From Sphingomonadales bacterium UBA658 (GTDB taxonomy: Bacteria > Pseudomonadota > Alphaproteobacteria > Sphingomonadales > Sphingomonadaceae), in NCBI GenBank assembly GCA_002299195.1, contig DBOA01000219.1, positions 1 to 6,800 on the forward strand: DNA of 6,800 nt. Direction: 5' to 3'. Below are positions 1 to 5,831 of this stretch, piece by piece. A program made the position numbers and the translations under genes. The notes beneath the pieces were generated by a model. That model was not told where the DNA came from. It saw only the letters and a list, made by a program, of their open reading frames with translations, and ran no database searches. The first letter of the stretch is position 1. Each line of letters opens with the position of its first letter.

Positions 1-1001
1 GCAACCTTCACGGCGTTTTCGCTTGCCAACAATATTGCGCCTGCTGCGTCAAAGCGGGTGGTTTGCCCGGCGTCGCATGCCCGCGCGACATTGTAGACAT
101 AGCTGCGCGCAGAATTGAGCGCGACATACATGTCGGCAATCTTTGCCTGCATCAGTTGGAAACTGCCGATGGGTTTGCCGAACTGCTTGCGTTCGCGCAC
201 ATAGGGCAAGACGACGTCGAGGCAGGCCTGCATCACGCCAAGCTGAAGCCCGGCGAGCACAACACGTTCATAATCAAGGCCTGACATCAATACGCCCACG
301 CCGCCATGCAACGGGCCCATCATCTGTTCTTCGGATACGAAACAGTCGTTGAACACCAACTCCGCCGTGGGCGATCCGCGCATCCCGACCTTGTTGATTT
401 TCTGGCCGATGGAAAAACCCTCCATGCCTTTCTCGATCAGAAAGGCGGTGATGCCGCGCGATGCAGCCTCAGGCGCGGTCTTGGCATAAACAACCAATGT
501 GTCTGCATAAGGCGCATTGGTGATCCAGAATTTCGTACCGTTCAGGATGTAACCGCCCTGAACCGCTTCGGCCTTCAGCTTCATCGACACCACGTCCGAA
601 CCTGCGCCGGTTTCGGACATCGCCAAACTGCCGACATGTTCGCCCGAAATCAGCTTGGGCAGATATTTCGCCTTCTGTTCGGGCGAGGCCCAACGCGCGA
701 TCTGGTTGACGCACAGATTGGAGTGCGCGCCATACGACAGCCCGATGGATGCCGACGCCCGGCTGACTTCCTCAACAGCGACAACATGTTCCAAATAGCC
801 AAGGCCAAGGCCGCCATCTTCTTGCGCGACCGTCAGGCCGTGAAGCCCAAGCGCACCCATGGCTGGCCATAATTCTTCCCGTGGAAACCAGTCATCGGCA
901 TCGATTTTGGAGGCCAAGGGCGCGATTTTATCCGTCGCAAAGCGCTTGGTGGTATCGCGGATCATGTCGGCATTTTCGCCGAGGGCAAAGTCTAAAGTCA
1001 T
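1..1001 (-). CDS. ivd: Isovaleryl-CoA dehydrogenase, C-terminus beyond window
   Basis: This FAD flavoenzyme of the acyl-CoA dehydrogenase family oxidises isovaleryl-CoA to 3-methylcrotonyl-CoA in leucine breakdown, passing electrons to electron-transfer flavoprotein. I translated it from the minus strand; 333 residues are visible of a usual 385-390, so the C-terminal helices are cut off by the window edge. Seen: SYGAHSNLC at residues 89-97, a stretch typical of isovaleryl-CoA dehydrogenases; LAMSETGAGSD at 126-136 (acyl-CoA dehydrogenase signature, flavin contacts); FWITN at 158-162; GLDYER at 241-246, whose Glu245 matches the catalytic base that this subfamily carries here rather than near the C-terminus; and RKQFGKPIGSFQ at 271-282. 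That displaced Glu favours isovaleryl-CoA over short-chain acyl-CoA dehydrogenase. Start: ATG at 1001 has AGAGG six bases upstream, whereas the in-frame ATG at 1007 abuts that motif. It is divergent from the ferredoxin reductase gene. In many bacteria this gene leads a liu-type leucine operon; that part would lie outside the window. Confidence 0.93.
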   Translation of the reverse strand, partial: MTLDFALGENADMIRDTTKRFATDKIAPLASKIDADDWFPREELWPAMGALGLHGLTVAQEDGGLGLGYLEHVVAVEEVSRASASIGLSYGAHSNLCVNQIARWASPEQKAKYLPKLISGEHVGSLAMSETGAGSDVVSMKLKAEAVQGGYILNGTKFWITNAPYADTLVVYAKTAPEAASRGITAFLIEKGMEGFSIGQKINKVGMRGSPTAELVFNDCFVSEEQMMGPLHGGVGVLMSGLDYERVVLAGLQLGVMQACLDVVLPYVRERKQFGKPIGSFQLMQAKIADMYVALNSARSYVYNVARACDAGQTTRFDAAGAILLASENAVKV

Positions 1002-1007
1002 CGCCAT

Positions 1008-1014
1008 CCTCTGC
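1008..1014 (-). promoter_or_regulatory. Ribosome binding site deciding the ivd start
   Basis: On the minus strand GCAGAGG lies at 1014-1008. It is six bases from the ATG at 1001 and zero bases from the in-frame ATG at 1007. The spacing supports initiation at 1001, giving an N-terminus that begins MTLDFALG. Confidence 0.6.
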
Positions 1015-1052
1015 CATTTATTTGATAGTGCCGCAAGCATGGGACTAGCCAG

Positions 1053-1072
1053 TTGCTGACCTTTTGCTTACC
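1053..1072 (+). repeat. Imperfect 9-bp direct repeat with 11-bp period
   Basis: TTGCTGACC at 1053-1061 and TTGCTTACC at 1064-1072 differ at one base and repeat every 11 bp, about one helical turn. This is a possible regulator-binding arrangement in the divergent region. A pair this similar is not rare by chance in about 100 bases, so function is only a possibility. Confidence 0.3.
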
Positions 1073-1110
1073 GCACTTTTGATATTTTCCTAACGAGCGA
1101 ATCTTTAACG

Positions 1111-2346
1111 ATGCATTATGACATTCTCATCGTCGGTGGCGGCCATGGCGGTGCGCAGGCAGCCATCGCATTGCGGCAGGCAAAGTTCGAAGGCAGCATC
1201 GCTATCGTCAATGCCGAGCCTGAATATCCTTATGAGCGCCCACCATTGTCCAAGGACTATTTTGCGGGCGACAAGGCGTTTGAACGCATCATGATCCGGC
1301 CTGCTGCGTTTTGGGCGGAACGTTCGGTGGATATGCTGCTTGGCCAGCGGGTGGAGACGGTTGATGCCACTGCGCATTCCGTCACGACTTCTGACGGCAC
1401 AGTCATCTCTTACGGCCATATGATCTGGGCCACAGGCGGCGACCCGCGGCAATTGCCGGTCACGGGGGGCAATCTGCGCGGTGTGCATGTTGTCAGGACC
1501 CGGGCCGATGTGGATCACATGGTCGAAGGCTTGGATGATGTCGCGGACGTTGTGATTGTCGGCGGCGGCTATATCGGGCTTGAGGCCGCAGCGGTGCTGC
1601 GCAAAATGGGTAAGAAAGTGACTGTGCTGGAGGCGATGGATCGCGTGCTTGCGCGGGTTGCTGGCGAGCCGCTGTCGCGCTTTTATGAATCCGAACATCG
1701 CAGCCATGGCGTTGATCTGCGTCTGAACGTCGGCATCGCGGCGATTGAAGGCGACGACGTCGCCACCGGCGTGCGTTTGGCCGATGACGAAGTTATCCCC
1801 GCGCAAATGGTTATCGTTGGCATTGGTATCATCCCGTCGGTTGCGCCTTTGTTAACGGCGGGTGCCGCGGGCGGCGCTGGTGTTGATGTTGACGCTTATT
1901 GCCGGACGTCCTTGCCAGATATTTTTGCCATTGGGGACTGCGCGGCCCATGCCAACAGCTTTGCCGGCGGCAATATCATGCGCGTGGAATCGGTGCAGAA
2001 CGCCAATGACATGGCCAATGCCGTGGCGAAAAGCCTGACGGGTGCGCTGACCGAATATCATGCGGTGCCGTGGTTCTGGTCCAACCAATATGACTTAAGG
2101 CTTCAAACCGTTGGCATCAGCGCGGGTTATGACATGACTGTGTTGCGCGGCGACTTGGACGCACGCAGCTTTTCGCTGATCTATTTGAAATCGGGCCGCG
2201 TCATCGCCCTCGATTGTGTGAACGCCACCAAGGATTATGTGCAGGGCCGCGCCTTTGTGACAGAGGGCTTGTCGCCTTCGGCTGAACAATTGGCAAACAC
2301 CGAAGTTCCCTTGAAAGAACTCGCCGCAGAATTGACAGCCACCTAA
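1111..2346 (+). CDS. FAD/NAD-dependent ferredoxin reductase (putidaredoxin/rhodocoxin reductase type)
   Basis: This predicted cytoplasmic flavoprotein transfers electrons from NADH through FAD to a small iron-sulfur protein; family members usually serve [2Fe-2S] ferredoxins that feed P450s or dioxygenases. At 411 residues it has the full usual length. Seen: an N-terminal FAD dinucleotide-binding motif GGGHGG at 9-14 after a hydrophobic strand; YERPPLSKDY at 41-50, typical of this reductase family; WATGG at 106-110; a second dinucleotide motif GGGYIG at 151-156 followed by an acidic residue, Glu174, which suggests NADH over NADPH; VGIGIIP at 236-242; AIGDCA at 273-278 (second FAD contact); and a C-terminal reductase domain beginning near WFWSNQYD at 321-328. 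It starts at ATG with only a weak ribosome binding site. The helicase gene follows after 4 bases, suggesting co-transcription. No P450, oxygenase or [2Fe-2S] ferredoxin is in the window, so its electron acceptor is unknown. Confidence 0.9.
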   Translation: MHYDILIVGGGHGGAQAAIALRQAKFEGSIAIVNAEPEYPYERPPLSKDYFAGDKAFERIMIRPAAFWAERSVDMLLGQRVETVDATAHSVTTSDGTVISYGHMIWATGGDPRQLPVTGGNLRGVHVVRTRADVDHMVEGLDDVADVVIVGGGYIGLEAAAVLRKMGKKVTVLEAMDRVLARVAGEPLSRFYESEHRSHGVDLRLNVGIAAIEGDDVATGVRLADDEVIPAQMVIVGIGIIPSVAPLLTAGAAGGAGVDVDAYCRTSLPDIFAIGDCAAHANSFAGGNIMRVESVQNANDMANAVAKSLTGALTEYHAVPWFWSNQYDLRLQTVGISAGYDMTVLRGDLDARSFSLIYLKSGRVIALDCVNATKDYVQGRAFVTEGLSPSAEQLANTEVPLKELAAELTAT

Positions 2347-2350
2347 ACTT

Positions 2351-5113
2351 TTGCCTCCAGTCCGTTCAGCCCTCACGGCCATTTTAGGTCCAACGAACAC
2401 CGGCAAGACCCATCTCGCTGTTGAGCGGATGTGCGCCCATTCGAGCGGGATGATCGGCTTTCCTTTGCGGTTGCTGGCGCGGGAAATCTATGACCGGCTG
2501 GTGGCGATCAAAGGCGCGCAAAATGTCGCGCTGATTACGGGCGAGGAACGGATCGAGCCGCCGCAGGCGCGCTGGTATTGCTGCACCGTCGAAAGCATGC
2601 CGATCCACCGGGAATTTGCCTTCGTCGCGATTGACGAAGCGCAATTGGGGGCGGACCCCGAACGCGGGCATATTTTCACTGACCGCATCTTGCATGCACG
2701 CGGGCGAGAGGAGACGATGATTTTGGGTTCGGAAAGCCTGCGCCCGATCATCCGGTCGCTGCTGCCCGATGCGGAGATCATCTCTCGCCCGCGCTTTTCC
2801 ACATTAAGCTATGCCGGCGCAAAGAAGCTGTCTCGCCTTCCCAAACGCTCTGCCATCGTCGCGTTTTCGATTGAGCAGGTGTATGCGGTCGCCGAAACAT
2901 TACGCCGGATGCGCGGCGGTGCTGCGGTTGTCATGGGCGCTTTGTCGCCGCGCACCCGCAATGCGCAGGTGGCGATGTTTCAGTCGGGTGAGGTCGATTA
3001 TCTCGTGGCCACCGATGCGATTGGTATGGGGCTGAACCTTGATGTCGCGCATGTCGCCTTTGTCAGCCTGTCGAAATTTGACGGTTCGCGCAGGCGCAGG
3101 TTGACCGTCGCCGAAATGGCGCAAATTGCAGGGCGGGCCGGACGACACCAACGGGACGGAAGCTTTGGCACGCTCGCGGGCGAAGGCAGCGAATTTACCC
3201 CCGAAGAAGTGCTGGCGATTGAAGGGCACAGCTTCCCGCGGTTGGACTGGCTGTTTTGGCGCGAGGCAAAGCCAAGATTTAACGACATCGCGACGCTGAT
3301 CGCGGATCTTGAGAAAAAACCGGGCCGTCCGGGCCTGTTGCCCGCGCCCAAGGTCATCGACCTTTTGGTGCTCAAGCGCTTGGCCGAAATGCCCGACGTG
3401 AAATCGCTGATCCGGCACCCTGTTGATGTGGCGCGGTTGTGGGAAGTGGCCTGCTTGCCCGATTTCCGGCAAATGGGGGAGGAACATCATAGCCGCTTTG
3501 TCGCGTCCTTGTGGCAATATCTGGGGCAGGGTGAGCGCGTCATTCCGCACGGCATTTACGCAAATGAGCTGGCACGGCTGGATAATATTCAGGGCGATGT
3601 CGACACGCTGTCTGCCCGAATCGCAGCGGTGCGGACTTGGACCTATATCGCGCACCGGAATGATTGGCTGGCCAACCCGCCAGCGATGGCCGAACGCGCA
3701 CGCGCATTAGAAGAAAAATTATCGGATGCATTGCACGATGCGCTGCGTCAGCGGTTTGTCGACAAACGGACGTCGATGTTGCTGCGCAAAGGTGCTGGCG
3801 ATGTCGGGCTGTTACCCGTTGAAATCCAGCAGGATAATCGCGTTCTTGTCGATGGCGAGGACATTGGGACTTTACAAGGATTTGCCTTTCGGGTTGACCC
3901 GGCGGCAAAAGCGGGTGACCGTAAATTATTATTGGCTGCCGCAGAACGACATTTGGCAGCGCATTTGAGACAAAAGGCAAAGGACGTATCTATGGCAGAG
4001 GATAGCGAATTCTCGCTCGCAGCCGATGGGGAGGGTAAACCTTCGATCTTCTGGAAGGATGATCTTCTGGGCACATTGACCAAAGGCCGCACGCTGCTGC
4101 AACCTGCATTTACGCCAATGAAGGCCGTCGCCGGACTTGAGGGCGATGCCCTGCGCGAGATTGTCACGCGCGCTGAAAGCTGGATTGAAAGCCAGCTGGC
4201 AAAGGCGATGGGCGGGATTGTCGGATTGCTCGACTTGGCCCAGCAAGCCGATGTCGACGGCAACGTTCGTGCGCTTGCCGTGCGTCTTGCGGATGAAGGC
4301 GGGATTGCGGGTCGGCATTATCTTGCTGACGCCATCGCCGCGCTGCCCAAGGAAGCCCGCGGTGCCGCACGCAAGGGCGGAATCGTTTTCGGCGCGCTTG
4401 ATATTTATCACCACGCCGCGTTGAAACCCGCTGCCGCCAAATGGCGCGCCGCATTGTTTGCCGCACGCGACAGCCGCGCCATGCCTGTGCTTCCACCCGA
4501 AAGCGCGGTGCATTTGAAAACATGGAATTTTGCGAACCCGTCGGAGGCCAGAAATGCGGGCTATCGCCGGATTGGTGATGAATATGTGCGTATCGATTTG
4601 GCCGAACGCGTGATCAAAAAAGCGCATGAAGCGCGCGGGCAGAACAATGCCTTTGGCATGGATATGGCGTTTGCAACCTCGCTGGGCATTAGCGAGGCCG
4701 GTTTGAAAGCGCTGATGCGCGATGCCGGTTTCCGCCCCGCCGAAGCGGCCGCTGATGCCGTTCCGGCTGACGAAACGTCCGTGGTCGAAGAAAACACGCC
4801 AGTCGAAGCAACACCAGCGCCCGAGGCTGAAGCCGCAGTTGAAGCAATAGTCGCCGACGCCGACGCCGCTGCACCAGAGCAAACCGCGCCAAAAGAAGCA
4901 GCGCCCGTTGTGCTGACGCATTGGCGTTGGGTGGGCATGCCCAAACCGCGCCCGCCCGAACAGCGCAGGCCGCAGGCTGCCGCAGAACGAAAGCCGCATG
5001 CGTCGGCAAAGCCGAAGGCTAAGCCCGATCGCGCACCGCCAGCACCAAAGCCAAGTGCACCGCCGTCTGCATTGGCTTTGCAATTGGCTGCGCTTAAGGG
5101 CCTCAAGCTCTAG
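2351..5113 (+). CDS. SUV3-like DExH-box RNA helicase with low-complexity tail
   Basis: This ATP-dependent helicase of superfamily 2 is related to the mitochondrial RNA helicase SUV3, which works with a 3'-5' exonuclease in RNA decay; the bacterial substrate is not established from sequence. It has 920 residues. Seen: Walker A GPTNTGKT at 13-20, in the SUV3 form; Walker B DEAQ at 95-98; GSESL at 126-130; motif V ATDAIGMGLNL at 220-230; and motif VI QIAGRAGR at 258-265. After about residue 310 there is a long helical region with no motif I can name. From about 798 the tail is rich in Ala, Glu and Pro, then Lys, Arg and Pro, interrupted by the island THWRW near 856. The start is TTG: an in-frame stop at 2333-2335 and the absence of any ATG, GTG or other TTG before Walker A leave no alternative. 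No clear Shine-Dalgarno precedes it. It lies 4 bases after the reductase stop and 15 bases before the S4 gene. Helicase identity is firm; the biological role is inference. Confidence 0.9.
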   Translation: MPPVRSALTAILGPTNTGKTHLAVERMCAHSSGMIGFPLRLLAREIYDRLVAIKGAQNVALITGEERIEPPQARWYCCTVESMPIHREFAFVAIDEAQLGADPERGHIFTDRILHARGREETMILGSESLRPIIRSLLPDAEIISRPRFSTLSYAGAKKLSRLPKRSAIVAFSIEQVYAVAETLRRMRGGAAVVMGALSPRTRNAQVAMFQSGEVDYLVATDAIGMGLNLDVAHVAFVSLSKFDGSRRRRLTVAEMAQIAGRAGRHQRDGSFGTLAGEGSEFTPEEVLAIEGHSFPRLDWLFWREAKPRFNDIATLIADLEKKPGRPGLLPAPKVIDLLVLKRLAEMPDVKSLIRHPVDVARLWEVACLPDFRQMGEEHHSRFVASLWQYLGQGERVIPHGIYANELARLDNIQGDVDTLSARIAAVRTWTYIAHRNDWLANPPAMAERARALEEKLSDALHDALRQRFVDKRTSMLLRKGAGDVGLLPVEIQQDNRVLVDGEDIGTLQGFAFRVDPAAKAGDRKLLLAAAERHLAAHLRQKAKDVSMAEDSEFSLAADGEGKPSIFWKDDLLGTLTKGRTLLQPAFTPMKAVAGLEGDALREIVTRAESWIESQLAKAMGGIVGLLDLAQQADVDGNVRALAVRLADEGGIAGRHYLADAIAALPKEARGAARKGGIVFGALDIYHHAALKPAAAKWRAALFAARDSRAMPVLPPESAVHLKTWNFANPSEARNAGYRRIGDEYVRIDLAERVIKKAHEARGQNNAFGMDMAFATSLGISEAGLKALMRDAGFRPAEAAADAVPADETSVVEENTPVEATPAPEAEAAVEAIVADADAAAPEQTAPKEAAPVVLTHWRWVGMPKPRPPEQRRPQAAAERKPHASAKPKAKPDRAPPAPKPSAPPSALALQLAALKGLKL
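3979..3994 (+). promoter_or_regulatory. Possible internal ribosome binding site and in-frame ATG in the helicase gene
   Basis: AAAGGA at 3979-3984 stands seven bases before an in-frame ATG at 3992 (Met548 of the helicase). This is a better initiation signal than the one at the annotated TTG start. Used, it would give a separate 373-residue C-terminal protein lacking all helicase motifs. It may be coincidental, because the Lys-Ala-Lys-Asp codons there naturally produce purine runs. Confidence 0.25.
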
Positions 5114-5128
5114 AAGGTCGGGCAAACC

Positions 5129-5377
5129 TTGCGGATCGACAAGCTGCTGTTCTTTCTGCGATTGGCCAAAAGCCGTTCGCTTGCGTTGAGTTGGGCAGAG
5201 GCTGGCCATATAAGGTTGAATGGCCGCAGGATCGAAAAGGGCAGCGCCGCGGTGCGCATTGGCGACATCATCACCATGCCATTGGGCGATGCTGTTTTGA
5301 CTTTAAAGCTGCTCTCTATCCCCGTTCGGCGTGGTCCGGCATCAGAGGCGCAGCTTTTCTATCAACGTATCGATTAA
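5129..5377 (+). CDS. Short S4-domain RNA-binding protein (Hsp15/RqcP-like)
   Basis: The S4 fold binds structured RNA. Relatives such as Hsp15 (HslR) and RqcP bind 50S subunits carrying stalled nascent chains, so a role in ribosome recycling or quality control is possible but not shown. The 82 residues open with MRIDKLLFFLRLAKSR, the first S4 helix, followed by AGHIRLNGRR (25-34), the RNA-binding turn, and IGDIITMP (44-51), the characteristic S4 strand. The C-terminus ends soon after RRGPA (67-71); E. coli Hsp15 is about 133 residues and has a basic extension that is missing here. The start is TTG: the helicase stop codon is in the same frame 15 bases upstream and no other start codon lies between. 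GAAGG at 5113-5117, overlapping that stop, is a plausible ribosome binding site at 11 bases. It is very likely co-transcribed and translationally coupled with the helicase. Confidence 0.85.
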   Translation: MRIDKLLFFLRLAKSRSLALSWAEAGHIRLNGRRIEKGSAAVRIGDIITMPLGDAVLTLKLLSIPVRRGPASEAQLFYQRID

Positions 5378-5405
5378 AAAATTGGCGACTCGTTGCAATC
5401 CGGCG

Positions 5406-5434
5406 TTGACTTCCCCCTGCGCCACGCAATAGGC
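5406..5434 (+). promoter_or_regulatory. Possible sigma-70-type promoter for fdxA
   Basis: TTGACT at 5406-5411 is a near-consensus -35 element. Seventeen bases later lies ATAGGC (5429-5434), a poor -10 match; CAATAG at 5427-5432 is the alternative at 15-base spacing. A start near 5441 would leave a leader of about 45 bases before fdxA. The 107-base gap after the S4 gene supports a separate promoter here. Only the -35 is convincing. A short GCGG/CCGC stem at 5447-5459 lies in the leader. Confidence 0.35.
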
Positions 5435-5469
5435 AGAGGAAATGAAGCGGCTAATCCGCCGTTCTGTAT

Positions 5470-5476
5470 GGGAGAG
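5470..5476 (+). promoter_or_regulatory. Strong ribosome binding site of fdxA
   Basis: GGGAGAG at 5470-5476 ends eight bases before the ATG at 5485. It is the clearest Shine-Dalgarno sequence in the window and contrasts with the weak sites of the reductase and helicase genes, which fits high ferredoxin expression. Confidence 0.65.
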
Positions 5477-5484
5477 TTCCGCCA

Positions 5485-5823
5485 ATGACTTATGTCGTTA
5501 CCGATGCCTGCATCCGCTGCAAATATATGGACTGCGTTGAAGTATGTCCGGTGGATTGCTTCTATGAAGGCGACAATATGCTCGTCATCAACCCAAATGA
5601 GTGCATCGATTGCGGCGTGTGCGAACCCGAATGCCCTGCAGAAGCGATTTTGCCAGACACCGAAAGCGGTTTGGAACAATGGCTTGAGCTGAACGCAACC
5701 TACAGCGCAGAATGGCCGAATATCACATCCAGCCGCGAGCCGCCTGCAGACGCAGACGAGCACAAGGGCGAAGAAGGCAAATTCGACAAATATTTCAGCG
5801 CTGAGCCCGGCGAAGGCGATTAA
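5485..5823 (+). CDS. fdxA: Seven-iron ferredoxin FdxA ([3Fe-4S][4Fe-4S])
   Basis: This small soluble electron carrier closely resembles Azotobacter vinelandii ferredoxin I. Counting Met as 1, cysteines are at 9, 12, 17, 21, 25, 40, 43, 46 and 50. By comparison with that protein, Cys9, Cys17 and Cys50 should hold the [3Fe-4S] cluster and Cys21, Cys40, Cys43 and Cys46 the [4Fe-4S] cluster, leaving Cys12 and Cys25 free. The motifs CVEVCPVDC (17-25) and CIDCGVCEPECP (40-51) are intact, and the C-terminal half keeps WPNIT at 77-81. The length of 112 residues is normal for the family, and the tail is acidic (ends GEGD). It has its own strong ribosome binding site and possibly its own promoter. Its stop codon overlaps that of the convergent downstream gene by four bases inside a hairpin loop. 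The redox partner is unknown; family members are linked to oxidative-stress responses in some bacteria. Confidence 0.95.
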   Translation: MTYVVTDACIRCKYMDCVEVCPVDCFYEGDNMLVINPNECIDCGVCEPECPAEAILPDTESGLEQWLELNATYSAEWPNITSSREPPADADEHKGEEGKFDKYFSAEPGEGD

Positions 5824-5831
5824 GCCTTCGC
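5810..5831. terminator. Bidirectional hairpin centred on two overlapping stop codons
   Basis: The perfect 8-bp inverted repeat GCGAAGGC (5810-5817) and GCCTTCGC (5824-5831) flanks a six-base loop, GATTAA (5818-5823). The loop contains the fdxA stop (5821-5823) and, on the other strand, the stop of the flavin oxidoreductase gene (5822-5820). Being palindromic, it folds in transcripts from both genes. Neither strand has a T-run directly after the stem, so it is not a classical intrinsic terminator. It could still pause polymerase, protect 3' ends or need an extra factor. The structure is seen in the sequence; a terminator role is inference. Confidence 0.5.

Larger units (their letters stand above)
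1002..1110. promoter_or_regulatory. Divergent intergenic region between ivd and the reductase gene
   Basis: These 109 bases are AT-richer than the flanking genes and must hold the start of ivd transcription on the minus strand and probably that of the reductase operon on the plus strand. I looked for -35/-10 pairs at 16-18 base spacing on both strands and found none convincing. TTGCTT at 1064-1069 and TATTTT at 1083-1088 are only 13 bases apart. The region carries a small imperfect direct repeat (1053-1072), listed separately. The plus-strand start at 1111 has no good Shine-Dalgarno sequence; the nearest purine run, GAGCGA at 1095-1100, is weak. Confidence 0.5.

Noticed and set aside
306..872. 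A 188-residue plus-strand open frame within the ivd region.
   Set aside because: The minus-strand translation is an unbroken acyl-CoA dehydrogenase with all motifs; the plus frame is His/Arg-rich and unrecognisable.
1105..1806. A 233-residue minus-strand open frame over the reductase gene.
   Set aside because: The plus strand encodes an intact FAD/NAD reductase there; the antisense frame has no family resemblance.
2900..3655. A 251-residue minus-strand open frame opposite the helicase core.
   Set aside because: It lies over helicase motifs V and VI on the other strand, and its composition looks like a shadow frame of a GC-rich gene.
4850..4875. Short GCCGAC repeats in the helicase tail as a possible microsatellite.
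   Set aside because: They are only two to three copies of Ala-Asp codons in an already low-complexity coding segment.
3929..5209. A 426-residue open frame on the minus strand opposite the helicase and S4 genes.
   Set aside because: Its translation is rich in Arg, Cys, His and Phe, has no recognisable domain, and mirrors the codon bias of the helicase tail. The plus-strand frame has clear motifs.
5442..5540. A 32-residue leader frame starting at ATG 5442 and overlapping fdxA out of frame, with AGAGGA just upstream.
   Set aside because: The purine run is only one base from the ATG, too close for good initiation. The peptide has no run of regulatory codons, and most of it overlaps fdxA in another frame.
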